DNA from: Agapetus fuscipes
Taxonomy: Eukaryota; Arthropoda; Insecta; Trichoptera; Glossosomatidae
Length of the DNA: 64,000 nt
Reading direction: 5' to 3'
NCBI GenBank assembly: GCA_951799405.1
Contig: OX637334.1
Span: 4,464,001-4,528,000 of the forward strand
Of the stretch, positions 1 to 9,660 are shown piece by piece; within the stretch, counting starts at the first letter, position 1, and each line of letters opens with the position of its first letter. Under the pieces are notes generated by a model, which ran no database searches, was not told where the DNA came from, and was given only the letters and a program-made list of their open reading frames with translations. Made by a program: the position numbers and the translations under genes.

Positions 1-127
1 GCGAGTGCCGCCCCAGCCATGCTCTTATCTGGCGGAGGACCGTCTCCTTCTGATGGAAGAGGCTGGGCAGGAGTATCAGAACTTTGTGGCTGCTCAGAGC
101 TCCGCGAGAACCAGACTTCAGTTACAT
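1..127 (-). CDS. Host gene, exon 5 (partial, runs off left edge), unidentified protein
   Basis: On the minus strand a strong acceptor (nine-T pyrimidine run, then TTCACAG at 128-134) precedes a frame open to the window edge. It starts with AT, which completes a codon begun by the G at the end of the 515-653 exon. The peptide has about 42 residues and is rich in Pro, Ser, Asp and Glu, with VTEVWFSRSSEQPQ near its start and DGPPPDKSMAG near its end. It looks like a disordered linker; no domain is recognised. GC content is far above the flanking introns, as in the other exons of this set. The splice site and frame are read directly from the sequence. Membership in one gene is inferred from phase and order. 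The exon end lies left of position 1. Confidence 0.55.
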
Positions 128-514
128 CTGTGAACAAAAAAAAATAGTTTTAAGCGAGCTGTAAGGTACATTTGTCTATAGGTCATAAGCTATGTATTTA
201 ATTATTTTTATCCTTAGCCTTGTCTCTCTTTCTTCTTACCTACCTAGAATGCAAAAATGTGAAGTTTCTGTTACTATACAGTGGGCATTCACAAATTGTC
301 CCAAACATTTGTCAACCCCGATGCGCGCGATTAACAGGAAATAAGTTATAAAAAATATTTGAAGCAGAACAACACTGGAATTCGGTGAGTCCTTTATAAT
401 AATCCTTGTATCCGATCCATATTCTTGGATGGTCTGCGACTCTGGAAGATTTGCTCAACAATGGGAGAATCTTTATAATTTAGATCCAGCTCCATTGGTT
501 TGAACTTCTCTTAC

Positions 515-653
515 CTGGAGGAGTGTCAGGAGGAGACCCAGCCACCCTAAAGGCCACGCAAGGAGTCAGGAGGCGCAGCTCAGCCCTGCAGGCCAGGCGG
601 GCCAGCACCAGTCTTCCTGAGAGACGAGCCCGGGACTCTTCACTACCTCGCCA
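515..653 (-). CDS. Host gene, exon 4, unidentified protein
   Basis: The minus-strand segment is bounded by an acceptor (TTACTGTTTCCAG) and a near-consensus donor (CCAG|GTAAGAG at 508-518). Of the three frames only the one starting at phase 0 is free of stops, giving 46 codons plus one base: WRGSEESRARLSGRLVLARL, then CRAELRLLTPCVAFRVAG and PPDTPP. The two Cys residues (about 21 and 32 in the exon) and alternating hydrophobic residues suggest beta structure in an extracellular domain, but I cannot name the family. The phase (0 in, 1 out) matches exon 3 upstream and exon 5 downstream. High GC in AT-rich surroundings also argues for a coding exon rather than chance. Confidence 0.6.
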
Positions 654-829
654 CTGGAAACAGTAACAAACATTGATTGAGGGGAAACTATGCTATATCC
701 GTTTCAGCCTACCTCGGTTTAATCGTCCTTGGTTAGAAAGAGAACAAAGATGCAAGCAGTGTGACTTAACTCTAAGCATAGATGCGTGAGAGAAGCTAGA
801 AAATTTGTATGCAATATTGGTATTTCGCT

Positions 830-1076
830 CCCCCAGTTCTTGTTTATCGTATACGCCAATCTTGTCAAATATGACTTTGTCATGCAGTTGTCTTATGAAT
901 CAAATTCTACACAATCTGAGCTAAGAAAACCCATAAAACTCGATAATGTGAGAGTTCTTTTAAATATTTTTTAAATAAATTTCTTGTTTTCATAAGGCAC
1001 ATTGGTCCAGTACACATGCAAACATTGCTCATGTAAAATTTTCTCAATGGCGTATACGATAAACAAGAACTAAGGC
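830..1076. mobile_element. MITE-H copy 1, foldback element
   Basis: The arms at about 834-858 and 1049-1072 are perfect 24-bp inverted repeats (AGTTCTTGTTTATCGTATAC and its complement, plus four bases). The internal segment (cacattggtccag, then tacacatgcaaacattgctc) is shared with 22947-23181, 28251-28311 and 39046-39624. The family has TIRs close to AGTGCTTGTTTGTCTTATG and no coding capacity. It lies in intron 3 of the host gene. The superfamily cannot be assigned. Confidence 0.6.
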
Positions 1077-1224
1077 AGCGATTTGTATACGTCATGTCTT
1101 TGCGGACGTAGTGCGCAACGCTGTAATTACTTTGGTCGGTAAATTTGTCCATTTTTAAAGAAAACAGACATCTATGAAGGTTCATTAAGATCAGTTAAGT
1201 CCATTCGGTAGAAATGGACTAAAC

Positions 1225-1553
1225 CTAAAAATAGAAGGATGATTGGAAAAATACGGAGTGATAGGGTGAGAAATGTCTTAGCAAGAGAAGAATGTAGTGC
1301 AAGATAGAGTGTGAAAGGGAAGATTATAAGAAGTTTGTTAAGATGTTTTGGACATATAGAGAGAATGAATGATAAAAGACTAACGAAGAAATGTTGCAAG
1401 AATAGATGGATGTCGTGGTAGAGCTAGAACGAGGAAATGTAGATGGAACAAAATCCTGAAATAGCGAATAAATTTGATTTCTAGATTCATTATAAAAAAG
1501 AGATGGAACGAAAAAGACTATGGCCCTGGATGAAATGAAATAAGAAATAACCA
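1225..1553 (+). mobile_element. Degenerate RTE-type LINE 3' coding tail
   Basis: The plus strand reads, with stops, RMIGKIRSDRVRNVL, then LLRCFGHIERMNDKRLTKK and EIANKF. This is the C-terminal region after the reverse transcriptase that is better kept at 59873-60610. It is heavily decayed and ends right beside exon 3 of the host gene, so it is an old intronic insertion. Confidence 0.6.
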
Positions 1554-1554
1554 C

Positions 1555-1688
1555 CTGGAGAAAAGTCTTCCCCTCATCCCTGTAGAGGCTGAACGGGACA
1601 TCCATCTCGACTCCATCTCTCAGCGTGCTCCAGCCAGTCTTGGTGAGGAACTGGGCTCCTGACACTCCGCATACGGCACTCTCTACTC
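1555..1688 (-). CDS. Host gene, exon 3, unidentified protein
   Basis: The minus strand has an acceptor TTCTATTTCCCAG (1689-1701), then a stop-free frame starting with GA, which completes a codon begun by G in the previous exon. It codes for about 44 residues: VESAVCGVSGAQFLTKTGW, then STLRDGVEMDVPFSLYRDE and GKTFLQ. The donor is CTCCAG|GTGGTT, weaker than that of exon 4. Phase in is 1 and phase out is 0, and exon 4 accepts only phase 0. The peptide looks like folded extracellular sequence with one Cys, but I do not recognise the family. Old LINE sequence sits immediately on the intron side at 1225-1553. Confidence 0.58.
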
Positions 1689-1814
1689 CTGGGAAATAGA
1701 ACAAAACGGTCAATATTAAATACACAACAACAAAAATAAATCTCTACAGATTCATCGTTGGAATTTGTTGTGGATTTTTATTCACTTGTTAAATGGCATT
1801 TACTGAACATTAAA

Positions 1815-1888
1815 GCCTGCTGTAGTTAATTGGTTAACACAATGGACTCTTAATCGGAAGGTCGTGGATTCGATTCAATTGTGTTCTC
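1815..1888 (+). pseudogene. tRNA-Lys(CTT)-like pseudogene or SINE head
   Basis: A tRNA-like stretch has a D-arm region TAGTTAATTGGTTAACA, an anticodon loop ACTCTTAAT (CTT, Lys) and a T-arm-like GTGGATTCGATTC. The acceptor ends do not pair well and the T stem is weak, so it is not a functional tRNA. It could be a decayed gene or the head of another tRNA-derived SINE whose body is not repeated in this window. Confidence 0.45.
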
Positions 1889-1968
1889 TGAAATTAGTGA
1901 GTCTCACCATGGAAAGAAAACTTCAATAGTCTGGTATATTAGAGAAATTATTTAAAAAAAACACATTT

Positions 1969-2222
1969 TCCTTGACTTATAGGTTGATATGCGGCTGGCC
2001 ACCCATGTTGTAAAAATGGTTCACTTTACCAATGTCACTCCTGTTTCAGGGAAGGACGGCGAGAGTTGCATGGTGTATGTCCATTAGAGATTAAGTTTTT
2101 ATGGTGTAGTTTCACATGCGACATGTGCAAGCGCGAACTTGTACGTGTCTGCTTGTGAGAATGCATATAATGTGAATCTCCAACGTAACATATCTTTGCA
2201 ACTTAGATTAGATTAGATTAGA
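1969..2222 (+). mobile_element. SINE-A, full length
   Basis: It starts with CCTTGACTTATAGGTTGATA and ends with GCAACTTAGATTAGATTAGA, a short tandem 3' tail of the kind SINEs carry. Family core blocks are ATGGTTCACTTTACCAATGT, CTGTTTCAGGGAAGG, ACATGTGCAAGCGCGAACTT and GTGTCTGCTTGTG. No good tRNA A and B boxes are visible, so the origin of the family is unclear. It lies in intron 2 of the host gene. Confidence 0.75.
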
Positions 2223-2695
2223 CATTGTTTTGGAAAGCTCATACGTTTTTTTTAAAGGTAATCGATACCTACATTAGAAAAATGGATATGAGAATTAAAC
2301 GGCCATCATCTTGTCTGTAACTGTATAAATTCTGCTATCGATCTTTAGCGAAACATCGGAGATAAATTCTCCTCGACACATCTCCAAGTCAAATTGGTGC
2401 GAGAACATACAAGTGACAGGGTAATTATAAAGCTTTCAAAGACAAACGATCCACTTCATATTTAATCTTTGTAACTCGCATTTTCTCTTTTGGTGTGACT
2501 TTTTAAGCTTGTAGGTATGAGGCTTACTACCCATACCGTAAAAATGAAGCTGGAAGTTTCCGTCTTTTCTGATGAGTAAAAGAATACAAGTAAGATCCAT
2601 AAATTATCCTGGATCTGCCGTCTCAACGATGATGATAGACCTATTCTACTGTAGATCAGTTACAATGTTAATACGGAGCTTTTTGAATATCAGTA

Positions 2696-2931
2696 CCCTT
2701 AGTACGAGTTGCAAAACTTGAGTAATGTAAAGTTTACGGCAATTATTAAAGAGTGATTTCCCCCAAAATCTGCCGTTTTTGTTTGTTTGAACTTGATTTT
2801 CTTCATCACTGTAACGCTTTTATTAAGACCATAAAGTGTAAGAAACAAAAACGGCAGATTTTGGGAGAAATCACTCTTTAATATTTTCCATAAACTTTAC
2901 TTTTCTCAAGTTTTGCAACTCGTACTAAGGG
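2696..2931. mobile_element. MITE-E copy 1 (mariner-like)
   Basis: A 236-bp element has inverted repeats of about 90 bp beginning CCCTTAGTACGAGTTGCAAA. It is flanked by TA on both sides (2694-2695 and 2932-2933), the target duplication of Tc1/mariner elements. The middle is about 55 bp without coding capacity. Three more copies lie at 10830, 41329 and 53363. Confidence 0.85.
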
Positions 2932-3148
2932 TACTGGTTAGCTGTTCACGCGCAGCCATGTTGAATAGCTTTTATTGTATAGTCACAGTCAACAATTACA
3001 GCTTTAAAATGCTAGTCTCATATTTTAGAGTCAGGAAGGATATAATGAAGTTGGCGATATTAAAATTCAAAACTAGATATTTTCTCGGCGGACAAACCTC
3101 ACCGGTCTATGTGACAAAAGTCCTTAGCAACTTATAATTATATATTAT

Positions 3149-3352
3149 CTAAGTTGCAAAGATAAATTAACAATTAAAATTAATATTAAATGCATGCCCA
3201 CAAACAGGCACGTGCAAATTCAAGCTTACAAATGAAATGAGCATAAACCCTTAAACAATTTTTGCAAACTTTCCCTGCAACAGGGGTAACATTGGCAAAG
3301 TGAACCATTTTTTCACAACATCGATGTTCAGCCTCATACCAAGTCAAGGGAT
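3149..3352 (-). mobile_element. SINE-A, minus orientation
   Basis: Reverse complement of the family: TAAGTTGCAAAGATAAATTA, then AGTGAACCATTTTTTC and CCTCATACCAAGTCAAGG. It is slightly shortened inside. It lies in intron 2 of the host gene. Confidence 0.7.
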
Positions 3353-3817
3353 ACCAATATATATTTTTTGCCTTTTCCATATCAACCTGGCTGTGTGGCG
3401 TCACAGTTCGTCAAGTCTATCGTCACCTCAGGATAAACGCCATCATGATCTTCCATAAAAGCGTCATTTATAGATGAAGAATGAAAAAAAATATTTACAA
3501 AAATCTTAGACGACCCGTTTCCCCTTAAAATGCTACCCGTTAGAGTTTATTTTTTTATATAATTGCTCGTGAATTTTGGTTCCACTTTTTTTGTGTAAAT
3601 GTATTTTTGAAAGCGCTTCAACGCTCAAGGCGCTCACATCCAACACCACCGTGTAAATCAATTTACATTAATTTACATTTGATTTACATTTACATGCATG
3701 TGAGCTGTGTAAAATTTACACTCTTGATGACTATCTTCATATCATACTTGATAGCTTTAATTGGTATGTTGACATTAAAAAATTCTAACATCATGTAGGT
3801 ACAAACAAACACGTGTT

Positions 3818-4116
3818 AATAATAATAATAATATTGGGATGATTTATTTGATGAGCGCTGTTTTTATGTGAGCATGAACTCAAGAGCTCTCTGCGAGCTT
3901 GGTTGTCGATACAGAAAGCACCAATTCTCAAGCAATACCCATTTGCTGTAAGGCTGGATGGTCCTTTGGTAATCGTTCGTTGGTAAAGGTTTATGAATTT
4001 TTCAACCAAGCGAAGAATTTGAAAATATAAATGGTAAATTTTTGTACTCCACCGAGATTCGACTCCACAACCTTAAATTTACGAGTCCGAGGCGTTACCA
4101 CTAGACGACGGACCGG
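3818..4116 (-). mobile_element. tRSINE-B, near full length, minus
   Basis: Read on the minus strand, the tRNA-like head ends at 4116 (CCGGTCCGTCGTCTAGTGGT, A box) and has a decayed B box. The body (CATTTATATTTTCAAATTC, then ATCCAGCCTTACAGCAAATG) ends in CATCAAATAAATCATCCCAA and an ATT-rich tail at about 3818-3835. The family end CACCAAATAAATCATCC is very regular between copies. Confidence 0.75.
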
Positions 4117-4317
4117 TTAGTTCGTGCTTAAACTTGCTGCTTGCGAATTGTAGCTTAAAAATGATTAATATACAAATATACTCTTCATCACTTGCCGCCC
4201 TGAAAGTCCCCATTTTCTTTCACTCTCTTGGCGTTGGCATTTTTTATAGAATGGATACTGTAAAAAGTGGTTCACTTGGTCAATATTACCCCATTTGTTT
4301 CGATTATGTTCTAGCCC

Positions 4318-4487
4318 TGGCCTAGTAGGTTGGTATGAGGCTAACCCGCCATACTGTACAAACTTGGTTCAATTTTACCAATGCCACCCCTTTTTCAGGA
4401 AAAGACGCGAAAGGCTCAAAGTTTATATTCATGTGAGGCTCGGTTTATTTTGTATGTACATAGGTACACATGCAGCATTTGTATGAA
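4318..4487 (+). mobile_element. SINE-A, 3' truncated
   Basis: Starts near TAGGTTGGTATGAGGCTAAC and runs through CACCCCTTTTTCAGG and TATGTACATAGGTACACATG. The distal part after GCATTTGTATG is lost. It lies in intron 1 of the host gene or just beside exon 2. Confidence 0.6.
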
Positions 4488-4583
4488 TGGAATGTGTGTT
4501 ATAGTCATTTTAAATCTTGACAATTTAGATGATAAATTATGTCTGTATCAAAATGAAAAGAAAATGGTGGAAATATTTTAAAC

Positions 4584-4727
4584 CTGGAAAATTGATTTCC
4601 TTGGATGGATGGACGATCTGTCCGCTGTGTGGCAGGAAGACCAGAGGAATCCTGGAGCCGTTCCTCCCATCACTTCCTTCCACGTCTGCATCAGCGTCCC
4701 CAAGTCCAAACTTCACCAGAGGACATT
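4584..4727 (-). CDS. Host gene, exon 2, unidentified protein
   Basis: On the minus strand TTTCAG (4728-4733) is followed by a frame beginning AA, which with the final G of the 22604-22852 exon makes GAA. The 144-nt exon reads CPLVKFGLGDADADVEGSD, then GRNGSRIPLVFLPHSGQIV and HPSKEINFPG, and ends CCAG|GTTTAA. That donor is weak, but it is the only one in the segment whose phase (1) fits exon 3; phase 0 would put a stop in exon 3. NGS is a possible N-glycosylation site. The function is unknown. Another exon between this one and exon 1 cannot be ruled out. Confidence 0.52.
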
Positions 4728-4806
4728 CTGAAACGAAACCAACAATTTCATCAGCATCGCTTTACATTATCATCACGCTGAAGAAGCAAATCGCAGTTAT
4801 AGATAA

Positions 4807-5010
4807 TAATAACAATATTAGGAAGATATATTTGGTAAGTTCTGTTTTTGTGTGAATCTCACCTTAAAATCCCTTTGCGAGCTTGGTTATCGCTATAAAA
4901 AGCGCCAATACTCAACCAAGACCCAGTGGCTGTAAGGCTGGATGGACCTTTGGTGACCGATCTTTGGTAAAGGTAAGTATATGGATTTTTCAATCCAGCG
5001 AAGAACATAT
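4807..5010 (-). mobile_element. tRSINE-B, head missing, minus
   Basis: Has the 3' two-thirds of the family (TGGCTGTAAGGCTGGATGGA, then CAATCCAGCGAAGAACAT) and stops exactly where the 5012-5329 minisatellite begins, so the tRNA-like head is replaced by tandem repeats. Confidence 0.7.
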
Positions 5011-5011
5011 T

Positions 5012-5329
5012 TGACAGAATGTCCAACGAGACAATGTCTAAAGACAAAATGTCCATCCTACAAAATGTCCACGCGATAAAACGTCCAACGACACAATGTT
5101 CACAGATCAAATGTTCATGCGACCAAATGTCCACGCTACATAATGTTTACAGATACAATGTTCATGCGACCAAATGTCCACGCTACATAATGTCCACGAC
5201 AAAATGCTGACGTGACAAAATGTCCACGCGACATGATGTGCACCGACAAAATGTCCATGGACAAAATGTCCACGCGACATGATGTGCACCGACATAATGG
5301 CCAGCGACAAAATGTCCACGCGAAAAAAT
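5012..5329. repeat. Minisatellite, about 17-bp unit
   Basis: Degenerate tandem copies of ACAAAATGTCCACGCGA and variants (ACATGATGTGCACCG, ACATAATGTCCACG). Some longer blocks repeat, such as GACATGATGTGCACCGACA, which appears twice at the distal end. About 18 units. No coding role is apparent. Confidence 0.85.
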
Positions 5330-6850
5330 TACGATCAGATGTAACAATTTATAAAACAGCTTATCTCTCTTCTCTTAGTACATGCACCTAGGAAGATACT
5401 TTCCGGGCTTTGACGTTGGTCAGTAACTCCCTATGAATTGGAATTGTCACTGTGGAGAAAAAACACCATACAAATAAGACTTATACAATTATATGTTAAC
5501 ATTTAATTCAAAGAGTGAATATAAGTTAATTGTATTCGTAAAAATAATTAACATGTTAATTACATTATTAAGACAGGAATTAAAATCATGCGTGTTGTAA
5601 TATAAAGTATAACGAAAACTGCACTTTTTTTTTGCAAATTTTGAAATCTCTCGTGATTACAGACGAATAAAAATTAATAAATTTTGCAAAATAAACAGTG
5701 AATTATGTATATATTTATTTTAGCGGAAGTGAGTTGAATTACAAAGTGAGACATTGAATATTGTGAAAAATGTAAAAGTCAAAAACAGAAAAAAAAAAAA
5801 AGTCTGACAAAAATACAAAGGTTGGAAATTTATAAATGACGACGACGATTTTTTTAATTTCATTTAATTTTTTTTAAATTTAATATTGAGAAAAAAATAC
5901 TTGGGGTTATTTTATCACAAATGGCTAAGTTAATTATTGTAAGATAAATCAGAGCCTTTTGGTCCTCTTGCCGGTATCTCTGACCCGATGCTTTTTTTGA
6001 AATAGATTTGTGAAGAGGAATGCAATTCACCTACTTATTTTGACTGGGCAGAAACAGAAACATTATCAATAAACAATTCATTATTTGATATTTTTAATAA
6101 ATTATTATTAAGTAATAATTAGGGGCAATGAATTCAACTTTATAAATATCATTTTGAAAAAATAACGGTAAATACTTACATATGTACGTATTTATGGCAT
6201 TCATAATATTTTCATATATCTGTTATTTTTTTTATTTTTTTTAAAATACTTAAAAGTCGAATTCCCCTTTTTACCTGTCAATAAAAGACTAATGATTTTA
6301 CCTCCCACGATGAATCTTTTAACGATTACTTCACCACAACTTTACGCTGTATAGCAGAGCAAATAATTAATCCACTATGTTTTATGTTACCTCTAATTAT
6401 ATTATTCTCTAATTGCTTTATTACGGCGGTAAATCATGGGTTGTTATTAATTGAGTACACTCTTCTTAATGTGGAGTACTATGCATACAAGTACACTCAC
6501 TTGGTTAAGGCTTGACTCTTTGCAGTGACGTCATAAACTATATTGAATACGTTGTTTTTTTAGTTTATCAATAATACATACGAGTACAATTATTCAAAAA
6601 TGGATTTAACGATCTGCGTTGGAGAGAAGTACGGGTACCTCAACGTTTTGTCAGGTTTCCAAATGGAAAGTGGATAAAACTTGAGAAAAATTCCAAAAGA
6701 AACGATCGAAGGGGAGGATTCTCAGGTAGGACTAATTTTTACTGATAAAAACAAAGCAAGCGACATCCGATTTCGCATCAAGTATTTGCCGCGATGTATC
6801 AAGCGTCAAGTGGATGCATATAGGCTTTATTTTATTTCAACGTAATTATT
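5330..6850. other. AT-rich intronic sequence, no gene seen
   Basis: Very AT-rich sequence within intron 1 of the host gene. No ORF of note and no family shared with the rest of the window, except about 5950-6060, which resembles 33650-33710 and holds a BEL-type primer-site-like motif (see findings). Confidence 0.5.
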
Positions 6851-6851
6851 C

Positions 6852-6942
6852 CTTGACTTAAAGGTTGGTATGAGGCTGACCACCAATGCTGTACAAAAAT
6901 GGTTCACTTTGCTAATGCCAGCCCTGTTGCAGGGAAGTTCTA
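6852..6942 (+). mobile_element. SINE-A, 5' part only
   Basis: CCTTGACTTAAAGGTTGGTA through CAGCCCTGTTGCAGGGAAG, then it breaks off 45 bp before the large satellite. Confidence 0.65.
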
Positions 6943-6984
6943 CAAAGGAAACTAGATCGGGAGGAAGGTTACTGGATTAGACAG

Positions 6985-7679
6985 CACAGTGACAAAACGA
7001 CACATGACAGAACGACACATGACAGAACGACACATGACAGAACGACACATGACAGAACGACACATGACAGAACGACACATGATAGAACGACACATGACAT
7101 AACGACACATGACATAACGGCACATGACAGAACGACACATGACATAACGACACATGACAGAACGGCACATGACAGAACGACACATGACAGAACGACACAT
7201 GACAGAACGACACATGACAGAACGACACATTACATAACGACACATAACAGAACGACACATGACAGAACGACACATGACAAAACGGCACATGACAGAACGA
7301 CAAATGACAGAACGACATATGACAGAACGACACATGACATAACGAGACATAACAGAACGACACATAACAGAACGACACATGACAGAATGACACATGACAT
7401 AACGAGACATGACAGAACGAGACATGACAGAACGACACATGACAGAACGACACATGACAGAACGACACATGACAGAACGACACATGACAGAACGACACAT
7501 GACAGAACGACACATGACAGAACGACACATGACAGAACGACACATGACAGAACGAGACATGACAGAACGACACATGACAGAACGACACATGACATAAGAC
7601 ACATGACAGAACGACACATGACAGAACGACACATGACAGAAGGACACATGACAGAACGACACATGACAAAACATCACAA
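6985..7679. repeat. 15-bp satellite, about 46 units
   Basis: Near-perfect tandem array of ACGACACATGACAGA, with variants ACATAACG, AACGGCAC and AACGAGAC. The unit length is a multiple of three and lacks stops in several frames, so long repetitive reading frames (up to 241 codons on the minus strand) run through it. These are artefacts of the unit. A one-base deletion near 7595 shifts the phase. Confidence 0.93.
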
Positions 7680-7780
7680 AGTCAGCACATCACATGACAA
7701 AACATCGCTATGACAGTCCTGTGATGTTTTGTCATCTGATGTACTGTCATGCGCTGTTATGTCACTGTGTCGTTCTTTAA
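7680..7780. repeat. Inverted, degenerate tail of the satellite
   Basis: From about 7710 the satellite words appear on the opposite strand (GATGTTTTGTCATCTGATG, then GCTGTTATGTCACTGTGTCG). The last part is complementary to the array start CAGCACAGTGACAAAACGAC near 6980. The whole block is thus bounded by loose inverted ends. Confidence 0.6.
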
Positions 7781-8387
7781 TGAATCACGGGAGGAATGGC
7801 TAAAATGACTGGTACACATTAAGCCAATCTTAGGATTGAGACAGAAAAGGAAGAAATATCGGTGGTAATATTATGTTCTCTTCATGTTGGTTCTCGCCTA
7901 AATACGGTGGATCCCCTTAACTTCTAACGCACTCAATCTTAGATTTCATTAAGCATCCTGTTACACTAACCGAAAAACAAATGCGTGAGATGCTAATTGT
8001 TTCCCCCACTTAAACAAAAAACAAAAACAATCTTTGCTCCAAGATTTACGATCTGCTTTGACTTCATTCCTGTCTGAAGTTCACACGAAAAAATTAATAA
8101 AAAAACAATGAACGCAAAAGGTAAAGTTTGTTTATGACGCATTGTTGGAGATAAATTAATAGAAAAATGAGCAAGTTGAACAATAAAGAAATTTTAATGT
8201 AACTCTTCGTTGTTTATGGGAGATGAAAAATGAAGATAAATTAAAAACATGACAGTTTGAAAATAGAACTCTATGGTCAGTGTTTTTTAGTGTTACTTTT
8301 TATCCTAAATTTTGAATATTATGTATAATATTTCTTTTTCAAGTTTTGTTGTTTTTATATACCTGAATGTTTTTTATTATTTGTATT
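7781..8387. other. AT-rich intronic sequence, nothing recognised
   Basis: No repeat family of this window, no splice-flanked open segment and no RNA-like fold is visible to me here. Confidence 0.5.
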
Positions 8388-8518
8388 CCTTGACTATAGG
8401 TTGATATGAGGCTGACCCCCTTTACTGTAAAAAATAATTCACTTTACCAATATCACCCCTGTTTGAGGGAAGGTCGGTAAAAGTTGCAGAGCTTAAATTG
8501 ATTTGAGGTTTGGATTCT
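8388..8518 (+). mobile_element. SINE-A, 3' truncated
   Basis: CCTTGACTATAGGTTGATAT through GAGGTTTGGATTCTAATT, then abruptly the (CTTGT)n tail of the neighbouring LINE. Confidence 0.65.
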
Positions 8519-8925
8519 AATTTGTCTTGTCTTGTCTTGTCTTGTATCCTGCCGCCATTCCTCTAGGGGTGGCCAGTACCTCTACATAAGTGCCTCCACT
8601 TGACTCTGTCCCTGCATACTTCTTTCATCTCATCTAATTTCATCACTCTTTTCATGCATGCTCTTCTCTTGTTTCCACTCTGTAAATTCCATTCATTCGC
8701 AATCTCACTTATCTGATCAATCCATTCTTTTCTAGGTCTTCCCCTTCCACGCTTACCTATTACATTCCCTTTATACACTCTTTTTGTCAGTCGGTCTTCA
8801 TTCATCCTTTCAATATGTCCAAACCATCGCATCACACTTCTTTGAACTTTCACTTTCACGCTTTCTTTTACTCCGCATTCATTCAGAACCCATTCGTTTC
8901 TCACTCTATCTTTTAGTGTTTTTCC
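8519..8925 (-). mobile_element. RTE-type LINE 3' tail with (ACAAG)n tail
   Basis: The minus strand has an open C-terminal LINE segment of 113 codons: WFGHIERMNEDRLTKRVYKG, then RGRGRPRKEWIDQISEIANE, ending CRGTGHP. The 3' end on the minus strand is GCGGCAGGATACAAGACAAG, a short tandem tail typical of RTE-like LINEs. It is 5' truncated. The same family appears at 1225, 9661, 13239, 23590, 42950 and 59873. Confidence 0.8.
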
Positions 8926-9200
8926 TTTAATTTGTAAGTACTTATATTACAGTTTATAGACTGACTTCGTCTGTAGATGTTGCTACAGCCTATATCTGTC
9001 CTGTTGCTTGAACACAGTGTTTGGAGAGCGTGCATTTGCAGTCGCTCATCCCCTGGTCTGGAACTACCTGTCTTATCGTAACATTCGCCTCTAGCTCCTC
9101 CTGTCCTCAGTGGCCGACTTCCAACATGTCTGCTGGAGAAGTTGCGCAGCATCCCTCTCACTCCAATCTTCCATTTCAGTCTGGGTTTTCCCACTTATGT
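8926..9200 (-). mobile_element. LINE-derived fragment (RTE-like tail, second type)
   Basis: The minus strand has GKPRLKWKIGVRGMLRNFS, then HVGSRPLRTGGARG, resembling the GRPKLRWIDGV tails of RTE-like reverse transcriptases. Decayed; no start or catalytic core. Confidence 0.4.
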
Positions 9201-9370
9201 CCTTCCGCCCGGATGTCCATTTTAATTATTTTAGAGACGCGTGTGCATTTTCAGCACATCCCAGGCCATCTCAGCCTGAAGAGTCACATGTTGAATGAGA
9301 TGCTGAAGGTTTATTTATTCTCTTTACCTGTCCAAACTATTTCAGGATATTGTAAGGTTCTAATCTAATA

Positions 9371-9572
9371 TAAGTTGCAAAATATATGCACAAGTTCGCG
9401 CTTAAACATGCCGCATGTGGTCCTACAATATAAAAACCCGAATCTCACATGGACATACACCCTGCAACTCTTGCCGACCTTCCCTGATAACAGGAGTGAC
9501 ATTGGCAAAGTGAACCATTTTATACAGCATGGGTGGTCAGCCGCATACCCACCTATAAGTCAAGGAAACATA
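9371..9572 (-). mobile_element. SINE-A, minus
   Basis: TAAGTTGCAAAATATATGCA to CCTATAAGTCAAGGAAAC. The part with the GTGTCTG block is deleted. Confidence 0.7.
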
Positions 9573-9660
9573 CACAACAAATTACATTTTTAAAATCAAC
9601 AAATTATAATATGTATGGACATCAAAAACCAAAATAAAACAAATTCTTATTTAAAAACCC

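Noticed and set aside
4529..4855. Plus-strand 108-codon frame over the exon at 4584-4727
   Set aside because: The minus-strand reading has splice signals and phase agreement; the plus frame crosses SINE and AT-rich sequence.
5012..5329. CRISPR-like array
   Set aside because: Units are contiguous without unique spacers, in a eukaryotic intron; it is a minisatellite.
6952..7713. Long frames of 144-241 codons across the satellite on both strands
   Set aside because: They follow from a stop-poor 15-bp unit; no start context, domain or codon signal supports a gene.
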